A DNA stretch of 14,490 nt from Chloroflexota bacterium (GCA_022563275.1 JADFNR010000024.1:14587-29076), one strand, 5' to 3'. Positions 6,518 to 14,444 are shown, counted from the stretch's first letter. Program-made: numbers and translations. The notes: generated from the sequence alone by a model not told the origin.

Positions 6518-6958
6518 TTAAGTCTGGCTAGTCTGGTTAGTCCGGTTTCGTGGCTGCAGAACCAGGTAGGTGCCGAGGCCCTGGGCTATTAGCTTTCCGT
6601 CCTGGTCCTTGACCTCCATCTCACCGACAATCAACCTGCGTCCGTGGTCAATGATCGTAGCGGTGGCTGTAAGTTCCCCCTTCTCCGCGGCGGCAAGAAA
6701 GTTGACCTTGATCTCGATGGTGGTGGTGCCTTCGCCAGGCTTCAAAAGGGGCCTTATCGCGCGGTACATGGCATAATCCGCCAGGGCCACCACGATCCCG
6801 CCCTGGACCCTTCCGGCCTGTTGCAGATGGCCTGGTTTGATGGGCATGACTACGGTGCTGGAACCGTCGTCCGGGTCGCTAACTCTCATGTCCAGCAGTT
6901 CGGCGAAGGGCGACTCGTGCACGTATCCGCTGGGACTGGGTGGTGGGTCGGTGGCCAA
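6518..6958 (-). CDS. Hotdog-fold thioesterase, PaaI family
   Basis: A 146-residue single hotdog domain resembling PaaI/DUF4442-type acyl-CoA thioesterases, which hydrolyse acyl- or aryl-CoA esters. The family core is GRVQGGIVVALADYAMYRAI at 49-68, with the expected aspartate at D61. The usual histidine of the HGG loop is Q52. Later strands read TTIEIKVNFLAAAEKGELTATA and GKLIAQGLGTYLVL. The start is TTG at 6958, preceded by AAGGAG about 5 bases upstream. The nearest downstream gene is the Rrf2 regulator, which has its own promoter. A -10-like TATACT at 7018-7013 could serve this gene, but no good -35 is visible. The substrate is unknown. Confidence 0.82.
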   Translation of the reverse strand: MATDPPPSPSGYVHESPFAELLDMRVSDPDDGSSTVVMPIKPGHLQQAGRVQGGIVVALADYAMYRAIRPLLKPGEGTTTIEIKVNFLAAAEKGELTATATIIDHGRRLIVGEMEVKDQDGKLIAQGLGTYLVLQPRNRTNQTSQT

Positions 6959-7079
6959 TCGGACTCCTTGGCGCCCGCCTGGACGGTTTGGCGATTTAAC
7001 GAAGCTGCCCCCAGTATACCCCGGCCCCTCAGGATTCTCGGTTTCGTCGAAAGCCCGTGCGCGGTTCCGGCCGCAAGTC

Positions 7080-7085
7080 TATAAT
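7080..7085 (+). promoter_or_regulatory. Candidate -10 element for the plus-strand gene run
   Basis: A perfect TATAAT lies 147 bases before the first plus-strand gene. The -35 position (GTGCGC at 17-base spacing) is poor, so an activator or an alternative sigma factor may be needed, or the site may be fortuitous. If used, transcription starts near 7092 and a leader of about 140 nt follows. Confidence 0.4.
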
Positions 7086-7104
7086 AGTTGACTGTATCGA
7101 TCGA

Positions 7105-7228
7105 GGGTAGGCTCCAGCCTACTCCTCAAGCAAAAAAAATTAGGAACAGCACAATTGAAAGGCCGCAACACTCAGGATAGATTCAGGTTCCGTGGTGAGC
7201 CACGGCGAAAGCTCGGACGTTAGCCTAA
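7105..7228 (+). promoter_or_regulatory. Structured 5' leader of the plus-strand operon (unidentified RNA element)
   Basis: Two perfect hairpins and one possible closing stem are visible. GTAGGCT/AGCCTAC (7107-7113, 7116-7122) is a near-continuous palindrome. CCGTGG-TGAG-CCACGG is at 7190-7205, followed by GCGAAAGC (GNRA-like). TTAGG (7140-7144) can pair with CCTAA (7224-7228), enclosing the second hairpin and ending 3 bases before the start codon at 7232. An A8 tract separates the two parts. No Shine-Dalgarno is visible before that start codon. I did not recognise a known riboswitch class. Confidence 0.35.
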
Positions 7229-7231
7229 ACA

Positions 7232-7588
7232 ATGATAAAAGGTGTTTTAATCGGATTCGGTATCATAATCGTGTTGATTCCGATTCCAATCGTACACATT
7301 ATTACGATTCCCTTTGGCCCATTCATAGGCGGGTACTACGGGATCTCGGCCGCCGGTGGCAACCCGGCCTCCCCAGGACGGAATGCTTTGGTCTTCGGCG
7401 CCTGGACCGGAGTTCTGACGTTGGTGATGGCCGTAATCGTGATGGGTACCATCGACTATATTTTTGATATCGCTCGCGTTCTCCAACTTATTTTATGGGG
7501 AATCGTCGTGGCTGTGCCGTTCTACTACGGAAGCATGGCCGGACTGGGCGCATGGTATTCCGAGCTAAAGGCCATCGCCAAGGCCTGA
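7232..7588 (+). CDS. Small polytopic membrane protein, DUF5518-like
   Basis: A 118-residue hydrophobic protein with about four membrane segments: about 3-25 (GVLIGFGIIIVLIPIPIV...), 26-42 with glycine-rich FGPFIGGYYG, 50-75 (ALVFGAWTGVLTLVMAVIVMG) and 85-108 (LQLILWGIVVAVPFYYG). It ends in a short charged tail (SELKAIAKA). The Gly-packed FGPFIGGYYG segment and overall plan resemble DUF5518-type small membrane proteins, but this is from memory and the function is unknown. The ATG at 7232 has no Shine-Dalgarno and lies at the end of a structured leader. The next gene starts about 40-57 bases downstream on the same strand. Confidence 0.7.
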   Translation: MIKGVLIGFGIIIVLIPIPIVHIITIPFGPFIGGYYGISAAGGNPASPGRNALVFGAWTGVLTLVMAVIVMGTIDYIFDIARVLQLILWGIVVAVPFYYGSMAGLGAWYSELKAIAKA

Positions 7589-7645
7589 GCAGTCCTGAAT
7601 ACGTCTTCGCCTGCCCAGAACGTTCGTCTGAGTAAGAAATGGTTA

Positions 7646-8554
7646 TTGCCGGCCGTGCTTATGGTGGGCGTGTTCGTGGCGCTGGCGGGATACGGGGATT
7701 TCGGCGGCACCGTTGACAAGATCCGTGATCTGCCCGTCCTCTATCTCTTTGCGGCTTTGGGTTTGGCTTCGGCCAATTTCTTGCTCCGGTTCCTCCGCTG
7801 GGCCTTCTATCTGAAGGTGCTAAAGATCGACGCCCCGGCCGGCATCAGCGCCCTGGTGTTTCTCTCCGGTCTCGCGATGTCGATAACGCCGGGCAAAGCC
7901 GGCGAGTTGGTAAAATGTTACTTGCTCAACAGCAGGACCGGAGCGCCGGTCAGCCGGTCAGCGCCGGTGGTGGTGATGGAGCGGCTGACGGACGTGATCT
8001 CCGTGATCATACTTGGGCTCACGGGGTTCGCGTTGTTGCCCATGCCGGTCGTTGTGGTCCTGGCGGTGGCATTGGTGGTCTCGGTGGCCGGGTTGTTGTT
8101 CGCGGTGTCGCGGCAGGCATCCCGGTTGGCTGGGCTGCCCATACTGTCCCGGTGGAGTGAGTTGCTCCGGGACTCCCAGGAGGGTTTCAAGGAGTTGGCG
8201 GCGCCCAGGGTGATGGCGGCGGGCGTGGCCATGGGCGTAGTGGCCTGGTTCGCCGAAGGTCTGGCCCTGTGGTTGATCCTGAAGGGAATCGGGTCCGATA
8301 TCCCACTGGTGCGGGCGCTGCCCATCTATGCGGCGGCGACCCTGGTGGGTGCCGTCACGGCCCTGCCCGGAGGACTGGTGGGCACGGAGGGAAGCATGTT
8401 GGCGCTCTTGCAACAGAGCGGCCTGACCAGGGCGGGGGCCTCGGCCGGCACGGTGCTGGTCCGGCTGGTCACTCTCTGGTTCGCAGTGGCCGTTGGGCTG
8501 GCCGCCCTTCTGGCGCTGCGCCGGGTCCCAGTGTTCGAGGGTGAGAAGGACTAG
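7646..8554 (+). CDS. UPF0104 / lysylphosphatidylglycerol synthase-TM family integral membrane protein
   Basis: A 302-residue polytopic protein with about eight membrane helices. Family motifs are RFLRW (48-52), SITPGKAGELVKCYLL (79-94), MERLTD (111-116) and ALPGGLVGTEGS (239-250). This family includes the membrane half of MprF and putative lipid-linked sugar flippases or glycosyltransferase partners. No aminoacyl-transferase domain is fused here. The start is uncertain: TTG at 7646 was kept, but an in-frame CTG at 7628 would add SKKWLL, giving a more natural positively charged lead into helix 1. An ATG at 7661 is also possible, and none has a good ribosome site. The following UbiA-family gene, 44 bases downstream, suggests a shared role in polyprenyl-linked glycolipid metabolism. 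Confidence 0.85.
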   Translation: MPAVLMVGVFVALAGYGDFGGTVDKIRDLPVLYLFAALGLASANFLLRFLRWAFYLKVLKIDAPAGISALVFLSGLAMSITPGKAGELVKCYLLNSRTGAPVSRSAPVVVMERLTDVISVIILGLTGFALLPMPVVVVLAVALVVSVAGLLFAVSRQASRLAGLPILSRWSELLRDSQEGFKELAAPRVMAAGVAMGVVAWFAEGLALWLILKGIGSDIPLVRALPIYAAATLVGAVTALPGGLVGTEGSMLALLQQSGLTRAGASAGTVLVRLVTLWFAVAVGLAALLALRRVPVFEGEKD

Positions 8555-8598
8555 TCGATGGCGGTAGCACTTTGGCCTTTGAGGAAAGCTAACTGAAT

Positions 8599-9555
8599 TT
8601 GAGCAGTAAGGACAACATAGAAAGCCCGGTAGCTCCGGTGAGCCAAGGCAATTTGGCCGTTGGTCCGATGGCGCTGCTGAAGGCGCTGCGCCCGCTGCAA
8701 TGGGTCAAGAACGGACTGGTGTTCTTGCCCTTTGTCTTCGCGGTGGACGTTGCCTGGAGCACCGACGACCTGGACCCCGTCCCCGGCTTGCTCTTGAAGC
8801 TGGTTCTGGTCGCGTTGGCCTTTTGCGCCCTCTCAAGCGCCATCTATCTCTTCAATGATCTGATGGACCGTTCCGGGGACCGGCTGCACCCGGTGAAGCG
8901 GAACAGGCCCATCGCCTCTGGCAAGGTAAGTGTCCCGGTGGCGCTCACGGTCATGGTGTTGCTGGCGGCGGCGGGACTGGCGGTCATGGTCCTGGTGGAA
9001 CCGATGTTGGGTGTGGCCGGAGGCCTGTACTCTGTGATCAATGTCGGCTACTCCCTGGGTCTGAAGCAGGTGGTGTTGTTGGATGCGTTCGCCGTTACCA
9101 GCGGCTACGTGATCCGCGCCGCCGCGGGCGCAGTGGCCATCGATGTGACCCCCTCTCCGTGGCTGTTTGTCACCACCGGCGCCGGGGCGTTGTTCATAGT
9201 TCTAGGACGGCGTTTCGCCGAGGTCAGATTGGCCGGAGATACAGCCGAGGAACAGAGAAGCGTGCTCAAGGATTACTCCGGCCCCTTCATCAGCCAGCTT
9301 TTGATGTTGTCTGCCGCGGCGGCGTGGCTAAGTTATACTCTCTATACGGTGGAGGCCACCAACCTGCCCGACAACAACACCATGTTGTTCACGCTGCCTC
9401 TCGTCACCTTTGGATTGTTCCGCTACCTCTATCTTTTGAACAACAGCGAACAAGCGGAGGCCCCAGAGCAGTTGATCATCCGTGACTTGCCTCTGGTCAT
9501 ATCCATCGTCGGTTGGGTCGCGGTATCAACCCTGGTGCTGCTTTTAAATAGTTGA
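8599..9555 (+). CDS. UbiA-family prenyltransferase, decaprenyl-phosphate phosphoribosyltransferase-like
   Basis: A 318-residue membrane prenyltransferase. The first Asp-rich motif is NDLMDRSGDR at 86-95 followed by HPVKRNRPIASG. The second is YSLGLKQVVLLD at 151-162, then SGYVIRAAAGAVAID and SPWLF at 186-190. LRPLQWVKNGLVFLPFVFA at 30-48 and LGRRFAEVR at 202-210 are also present. This combination is characteristic of the Rv3806c/UbiA branch, which transfers phosphoribose from PRPP to decaprenyl phosphate, rather than of quinone UbiA enzymes. About eight or nine helices are expected. The start is TTG at 8599 with GAGGA about 13 bases upstream. An ATG at 8668 would remove a hydrophilic leader only. 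The product could feed arabinofuranose- or ribofuranose-type donors, but no epimerase genes (DprE1/DprE2 type) are in view. Confidence 0.85.
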   Translation: MSSKDNIESPVAPVSQGNLAVGPMALLKALRPLQWVKNGLVFLPFVFAVDVAWSTDDLDPVPGLLLKLVLVALAFCALSSAIYLFNDLMDRSGDRLHPVKRNRPIASGKVSVPVALTVMVLLAAAGLAVMVLVEPMLGVAGGLYSVINVGYSLGLKQVVLLDAFAVTSGYVIRAAAGAVAIDVTPSPWLFVTTGAGALFIVLGRRFAEVRLAGDTAEEQRSVLKDYSGPFISQLLMLSAAAAWLSYTLYTVEATNLPDNNTMLFTLPLVTFGLFRYLYLLNNSEQAEAPEQLIIRDLPLVISIVGWVAVSTLVLLLNS

Positions 9556-9594
9556 ACCAAGCCCACCCTTGCGCTTTAGATCAGGAGCCCCACA

Positions 9595-10740
9595 ATGACT
9601 TCCCTCGACCCCGGTACAACCCAGCCGGCGCCCGGAGCCGGTCCCAGCGGCCGGTCTCGCCCCGGCAGCCCGGTGGTGGCGGTTGTGGCCACCACGCCCG
9701 AGACGGCGGTGGCGGACATGGGCCGGGCCATGGACCTGGCGGGAGTCGGCGAGTTCTTGTCGCCCGATATCAAGACCCTGCTGAAAGTGAACATCTCCTG
9801 GCAGCACTGGTACCCCGCTTGCTCCACCACCCCCTGGCAGATAGAGGGGGTGACCCGGGCCCTGGAGGCGCGGGGACACAAAGACTTGGTGGCGGCCCAC
9901 AACGGGACCGTGGTGGTGAACTCCTATGAGGGAGAGTTCAAGAATAAGCACAAAGCCGCCCAAGAAAAGGTGGGTCTGCCCGACATCCACCTAGACTCGC
10001 CGCCCAACGGTTGGATCGACTACAAACCCAAGGCGGAGATGCTGGTGCTGGACGATATCTTCCCCGAGGGCATCCAGATCCCAGAGAGCTTCCCCGGCAC
10101 GAATATAGTCCACCTGCCGACCATGAAAACCCATGTTTTCACCACCATGACCGGGGCCATGAAGAACGCCTTTGGCGGGCTCTTGCACCGTAAACGTCAC
10201 TGGACCCACTCGGTGATTCACGAGACCCTGACGGACCTTCTGGCCATCCAGCAAGAGATCCATCCCGGATTGTTTGCGGTGATGGACGGGACCTTTGCCG
10301 GAGACGGCCCCGGACCCAGGGCCATGCGCTGGCACATCAAGGACCGCATACTGGCCAGCAACGACCAGGTCGCCATCGACGCCGTGGCCGCCAAGATGAT
10401 GGGCTTCGACCCCATGAGTATAAAGTTCATCCGGCTGGCCCACGAGCGGGGCCTGGGCTGCGGCGAGGTGTCGCAGATCAACGTGGTCGGCGAGGACATC
10501 AGCCAGGTGAACTGGCAGTTCACCGGCGTGGAGAACACCTTTGCCAGCCGCGGCCAGAAGCTGATCTACTGGGGCCCGTTGAAGCCGCTGGAGAAGATGC
10601 TGCTCCGGAGTCCTTTGGTGGGCCTGGCCTTCCTGGCGTCCAACCTGTACCACAATGGGTACTGGCTAAAGACCAAGGGCCGCCGCCGCATCAAGGCCGC
10701 TCTGGAGACCGAATGGGGCAAGCTCTTCCAGTCCTATTAA
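9595..10740 (+). CDS. DUF362 domain-containing protein
   Basis: A 381-residue DUF362 protein of unknown biochemical function. Visible family features are KTHVFTTMTGAMKNAFGG (178-195), DGTFAGDGPGPR (231-242) and SNDQVAIDAVAAKMMGFDP (255-273). There is no CX2CX2CX3C ferredoxin cluster, unlike DUF362 proteins fused to 4Fe-4S domains; the few cysteines (C76, C289) are isolated. An N-terminal Pro/Gly/Ser-rich stretch of about 25 residues precedes the domain and is not a signal peptide. The ATG at 9595 has AGGAG 7 bases upstream (9583-9587), the best ribosome site of this gene run. It follows the prenyltransferase gene by 39 bases. Function cannot be assigned from context. Confidence 0.85.
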   Translation: MTSLDPGTTQPAPGAGPSGRSRPGSPVVAVVATTPETAVADMGRAMDLAGVGEFLSPDIKTLLKVNISWQHWYPACSTTPWQIEGVTRALEARGHKDLVAAHNGTVVVNSYEGEFKNKHKAAQEKVGLPDIHLDSPPNGWIDYKPKAEMLVLDDIFPEGIQIPESFPGTNIVHLPTMKTHVFTTMTGAMKNAFGGLLHRKRHWTHSVIHETLTDLLAIQQEIHPGLFAVMDGTFAGDGPGPRAMRWHIKDRILASNDQVAIDAVAAKMMGFDPMSIKFIRLAHERGLGCGEVSQINVVGEDISQVNWQFTGVENTFASRGQKLIYWGPLKPLEKMLLRSPLVGLAFLASNLYHNGYWLKTKGRRRIKAALETEWGKLFQSY

Positions 10741-10790
10741 TCGGCTGAACGGGCTCCGGCAACCAAACGAACGAGGTTTATTACCCAGGT

Positions 10791-11885
10791 ATGGATATCG
10801 CGATTATCGGGCTGCCCCAGAGCGGCAAGTCCACAGTTTTTAACGCCTTGACCGGAGGCCATTCCACATCTACCGGCGCTGGCGGCGCTGGGCCGATGCA
10901 GATCGGTGTAGTCAAGGTCATAGACCCCCGGCTGGCGGTGTTGGAGGGCATGTACCATCCCAAGAAGGTGATACACCCGGAGATAAAATACTGGGACCTG
11001 CCCCCCATCGACCGGGAAACTGCTTCCGCCAATCAGATACTCAGCGGCCGCCAACGGAACATCCTCCAGGCCGCGGATGCTCTGCTGCTGGTGGTCCGGG
11101 CTTTTGAAGACCCCGCCTTGCTCCATCCCATGGGCGGCGTAGACCCCGGCCGCGACGTAAAGGTGATGTTGGAGGAACTGGCCCTGGCGGACCTGGAAGC
11201 CCTGGAGCGTGCCGAAGCGCGGCTCAGCGACGGTCTGAAGAAGGCCAAGCCGGCGGAACGGTCTGCCCTGGTCCCCCAATTGGAAGCCGTGCAAAAGGTG
11301 AAGGCCGCCCTTGAAGACGGAATCCCCATGAAATCGCAGACCCTGACTCCCTCGGAGACCGCGGCCTTGGCCGATTTCCAATTGCTGACCGCCAAACCCG
11401 TGATGATCACGTTCAATACGGGGGAGTCTGAGGCAACGCCGACATTGGAAGGAGTGGGCATCTCAAAAGAGGTGGCCAGTGGGCTGGGTGAGGTTGGCCT
11501 GTGCGCCAAGTTGGAAGAGGACCTGGCCATGATGGAACCCGGTGAAGCAGAGGAATTCAGGGATGCCATGGGCCTGGACGAACCGGCCGTGGAACGGGTC
11601 AAGCAGGTGTGCTACAGCACCGTGGGCCTGGTGTCGTTCCTTACGGTGGGCGAAGACGAGGTCCGCGCCTGGCCCGTCCCCGCCGGAATCGTTGCCCAGA
11701 TGGCAGCCGGCACGATCCACACCGACTTCACCCGCGGATTCATCCGGGCCGAGGTCATCCCCTACGACGACCTGGTCCGCTGCGGCAGCCTGGCCCAAGG
11801 GCGCAAAGAAGGCGTCCTCCGCTCCGAGGGCAAGACCTATGAGGTCAAAGACGGCGACGTGATCAACTTCCTGATCAATACCTAA
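10791..11885 (+). CDS. Divergent YchF/OLA1-like P-loop NTPase with degraded G3 motif
   Basis: A 364-residue protein with the YchF layout. P-loop GLPQSGKST is at 7-15, a helical insertion rich in Glu/Ala/Leu lies at about 125-175, and NTGE (209-212) sits at the G4 position, matching the NxxE of the ATP-preferring YchF group. The TGS/DUF933 C-terminus spans about 278-364 (FLTVGEDEVRAWPVP, AGTIHTDFTRGFIRAEVI, EGKTYEVKDGDVINF). The G3 site, DxAGL in ordinary YchF, reads DLPPID at 69-74, and the conserved GASKGEGLGN loop is replaced by an unrelated stretch (ETASANQILSGRQRN). It may be an atypical paralogue with altered nucleotide hydrolysis. Standard YchF binds the 50S subunit. The ATG at 10791 has only a weak AGG next to it. 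It follows the DUF362 gene by 50 bases. Confidence 0.85.
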   Translation: MDIAIIGLPQSGKSTVFNALTGGHSTSTGAGGAGPMQIGVVKVIDPRLAVLEGMYHPKKVIHPEIKYWDLPPIDRETASANQILSGRQRNILQAADALLLVVRAFEDPALLHPMGGVDPGRDVKVMLEELALADLEALERAEARLSDGLKKAKPAERSALVPQLEAVQKVKAALEDGIPMKSQTLTPSETAALADFQLLTAKPVMITFNTGESEATPTLEGVGISKEVASGLGEVGLCAKLEEDLAMMEPGEAEEFRDAMGLDEPAVERVKQVCYSTVGLVSFLTVGEDEVRAWPVPAGIVAQMAAGTIHTDFTRGFIRAEVIPYDDLVRCGSLAQGRKEGVLRSEGKTYEVKDGDVINFLINT

Positions 11886-11894
11886 CTGGCAGCT

Positions 11895-12443
11895 ATGACC
11901 GGACAGCCCGCCCTTAATATAAGGACCTTCTTACCGGACGATTTCGCCCAGGTGCAAGAGTTATTCGCCAGTGGGCTGATGGAGTTCGCCGGCGAGTATG
12001 AAGACGGGGTCCGCCGCTACGTAGACCAAGCCCTGAAGGACGACCTGGCCGACATACCAGCCCACTACCTGTCCCATCCCCGGAGCAATTTTTGGGTGGT
12101 GGAATCTGGCGGCCCCGCGGTTGGCCCTGGGGTTGGTATCGTGGGTATCGTCGGCATCCAGCCGAGGGAACGGGAACAGGACGCCGAATTGCGGCGGATG
12201 AGCGTCTCTTCTTCAATACGCAGGCAGGGGATCGGCCGTCGATTGTTGGAGACCACGGAGGAATTCTGCCGGGAAAAGGGTTACCGGCGAATCTTCCTGT
12301 CCACGGTGGAAATCCTCCAACCCGCCTTGGCGATGTACCGGAGATTCGGCTACACAACGGTGAAAGAGGAGCTGTACGGAGACCCACCCAACCGGACGAT
12401 GATCGTTCATCACCTGGTCAAGGAATTGGACGCGGCCACCTGA
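11895..12443 (+). CDS. GNAT-family N-acetyltransferase
   Basis: A 182-residue single GNAT domain. Acetyl-CoA motif A is ELRRMSVSSSIRRQGIGRRLLE at 98-119, with the R/QxxGxG pyrophosphate loop R110-QGIG. Motif B (ILQPALAMYRRFGY) holds the usual Tyr before the C-terminal strands. An 'AVGPGVGIVGIVGIQ' beta segment precedes motif A. The long N-terminal helix region (ELFASGLMEFAGEYEDGVRRYV) recalls NAT8-like members. The acceptor substrate is unknown. The ATG lies 9 bases after the YchF-like stop, so translation may be coupled. It is the last gene before the terminator at 12541. Confidence 0.88.
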   Translation: MTGQPALNIRTFLPDDFAQVQELFASGLMEFAGEYEDGVRRYVDQALKDDLADIPAHYLSHPRSNFWVVESGGPAVGPGVGIVGIVGIQPREREQDAELRRMSVSSSIRRQGIGRRLLETTEEFCREKGYRRIFLSTVEILQPALAMYRRFGYTTVKEELYGDPPNRTMIVHHLVKELDAAT

Positions 12444-12540
12444 AACCTGGCTTCGGCAGCGGCTAAGAAGCCCCCCAGATGCCGTCGTGGGTTTGATAAA
12501 CGGAAATTAGGGCTGAACGAAACGGGTGGCAGCGCAAAGA

Positions 12541-12576
12541 GAACCGCCCCGGCATCACTGCCGGGGCGGTTCTTTT
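12541..12576. terminator. Strong intrinsic terminator between convergent genes, probably bidirectional
   Basis: A perfect 14-bp GC-rich stem, GAACCGCCCCGGCA (12541-12554) with TGCCGGGGCGGTTC (12559-12572), closes a 4-nt loop TCAC. It is followed by TTTT on the plus strand, and the stem can extend by A-T and G-U pairs with the upstream AAAGA. On the minus strand the stem is followed by TCTTTGC, a weaker U-tract. It lies between GNAT (+) and the solute-binding protein (-), so it can serve both. Confidence 0.92.
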
Positions 12577-12623
12577 GATCCTTTTAAGGGCCCGATAACC
12601 CTAGAACAGATCTGATTTGCTGC

Positions 12624-14444
12624 CTAACGGTGTTTGATGTACTCAAATGAGTTGGGCAGCCGGGTCTCGCTGAAGGAGAACGGAGTCCAATCCGGGTCCA
12701 ATTTGGGGCCAACCGGCCAGATTCCGTCGAATGCGTAAAGGCCGAAGCCCATCACGTTGTCGAAGAACCAACCGTAAAGTTCCCTCTCCTTCTCCGCCAA
12801 TACGACCGGGTCTACTTCCTTCAGAGCCTCGGTGACTAAAGCTTGAAATATCGGATGCTCGGTCCCGTAGCTGAAGGTGGACTGACTGACGTAGTTGGAA
12901 GCTCCGATGACCGGGGTCAACCGAGGACCAACGGTGTGACAGGTCACACCCTGGTATTGCCGGGTGATCAAGGAAGGCCGGATGGTGGCATAGGGAACGT
13001 TCTGTATCTTTACGTCGATACCGATGTCTTCCCAGTACTGGGCGACGGCCTCACAGGCCTCGACCTCGGCGGGTGCCCCGCGGATGGCCGGAGTTAGCGT
13101 GATCGTGAACCCGTCAGGATAACCGGCGTCAACCAGCAGCTGCTTGGCTACTTCCGGCTCGTAGTTGAACACCCAACGGGGATCGGCCTTGCCTTCGTGG
13201 CCCATCCAGTCTCTCAGGGCTATGGGGTGTCCGAACCCAGACAGCAAGGTATCGACGATGGCCTGCCGGTCGATGGAGACGGCCATGGCCCTCTTGACCA
13301 TTACCGCATTGGCCCATTCCACCGAACTGGTATCTTCATCGCAGGAAACCCAGGCGTTAGTGCAATCCAGGTCCTTGTAGGGATTACCTTCCTTGTCCAC
13401 GCCGTAGGTCTGGCCATAGATGTTCAGGCCGGCCTGTCCGGCGTTGGGCCAGGCAACGATAAAGGCGCCTTCAACTGCCTCCACCGTGGGCAGGGAGTCG
13501 AAAGCCATCTGGAAGATGTCCAGTGTGCCAGTTTGGAAACCGGCGACACGGGCTGACTCTTCAGGTATGGTCCAGAGGACCAACTCCTCGAAGAATGGGG
13601 TCTGCCGCCAGTGGTCTTCGACAGCATTGAAGCGCCAGAATTCGCCGCTGGAGTGGGAATCTATCTCCCAAGGGCCGGTCGCGGCGATGTCCTTGCTGGC
13701 CGCGTCAACGCCCAATTCCTCGGACTGTTTCTTGCTTGTGATGGAAGTGCTGGTCCCTCCCAGGTGGCGCATCATCTCGTATGCCACCTCCGGGACCCAG
13801 GGCACGCCGGTGTTCAATTTGATGGTGAAATCATCAACGAATTCCTGAGAGCCGCCGGCATTGCCCAGCCAGAAGTTGCCGATGATGGTGGCCCTGGCGA
13901 GGAGGGCGCCCTCGTGGAACTCCTTATAAGACCAGAAGACGTCTTCCATCGTCATCAGTCCATACCCTTTGTGGAACTCGACGTCATCCCGGACCTTGAT
14001 GGTCCAGACGAGGAAATCGTCGGATATGCTCCATTCAGTGGCCAGTAACGGGCCTGGGGTCAGGTCCCGCTTGATCGCGAACATCGATTCACCGAATGTG
14101 ACGGCCGCGTACTGAACGCGTGGGCTGGAGATCTTTCTTGGATGCCCATCGAAAATGCCGGTTTCCGGCACTCCGTAGTTGATGGTGCCGGTGGGCTTCA
14201 CGTTGGCCGGTGGCGCTTTAGTGGTTTGGCTCGCCGCCGTGGGCACGGCCGTGGGCGGGGCAGAGCCTCCGGTCGACGGAGCCGACGTGGCTTGCGGCGG
14301 CACTGCCGTGGGCGAGGTTGAACCGCTGGACACCGGAGTCGCGGTCGCCGAGGACCCGCAGGCGAACAGCAGGGCTACGAATAACAGAACGATTGCCTTG
14401 GGCAGATGCCTAGAAACCAGTGCCCTGATTGGTGGCTGTGGCAC
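12624..14444 (-). CDS. ABC transporter family-5 solute-binding lipoprotein (oligopeptide/nickel type)
   Basis: A lipid-anchored extracytoplasmic binding protein of the SBP_bac_5 (DppA/OppA/NikA) family, 606 residues from the chosen start. The N-terminus has a basic region, a hydrophobic core IVLLFVALLF and a lipobox LFAC with C29. A low-complexity Ser/Thr/Pro/Ala linker of about 57 residues follows, with repeated PTAVP units, before the globular domain. Family features include DLTPGPLLATEWSISDD, WTIKVRDDVEFHKGYGLMTMEDVFWSY, and the C-lobe strands VKRAMAVSIDRQAIVDTLL and AKQLLVDAGYPDGFTITL. The GTG at 14444 was chosen because GGAGG (14452-14456) sits 7 bases before it. The ATG at 14459 and TTG at 14480 lack a ribosome site. 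Substrate is unknown. No permease or ATPase gene is in the window. Confidence 0.92.
   Translation of the reverse strand: MPQPPIRALVSRHLPKAIVLLFVALLFACGSSATATPVSSGSTSPTAVPPQATSAPSTGGSAPPTAVPTAASQTTKAPPANVKPTGTINYGVPETGIFDGHPRKISSPRVQYAAVTFGESMFAIKRDLTPGPLLATEWSISDDFLVWTIKVRDDVEFHKGYGLMTMEDVFWSYKEFHEGALLARATIIGNFWLGNAGGSQEFVDDFTIKLNTGVPWVPEVAYEMMRHLGGTSTSITSKKQSEELGVDAASKDIAATGPWEIDSHSSGEFWRFNAVEDHWRQTPFFEELVLWTIPEESARVAGFQTGTLDIFQMAFDSLPTVEAVEGAFIVAWPNAGQAGLNIYGQTYGVDKEGNPYKDLDCTNAWVSCDEDTSSVEWANAVMVKRAMAVSIDRQAIVDTLLSGFGHPIALRDWMGHEGKADPRWVFNYEPEVAKQLLVDAGYPDGFTITLTPAIRGAPAEVEACEAVAQYWEDIGIDVKIQNVPYATIRPSLITRQYQGVTCHTVGPRLTPVIGASNYVSQSTFSYGTEHPIFQALVTEALKEVDPVVLAEKERELYGWFFDNVMGFGLYAFDGIWPVGPKLDPDWTPFSFSETRLPNSFEYIKHR

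Noticed and set aside
7013..7018. Minus-strand TATACT as the thioesterase promoter
   Set aside because: The -10 is good, but no -35 match exists at 16-18 bases, so it is mentioned only within the gene entry.
7086..7092. TTGACT at 7088 as a plus-strand -35 element
   Set aside because: No acceptable -10 is found 16-18 bases downstream; the sequence there is GC-rich.
12444..12475. GGCTTC...GAAGCC inverted repeat after the GNAT gene
   Set aside because: Only six base pairs with a 12-nt loop and no T-run; the strong terminator at 12541 explains the 3' end.
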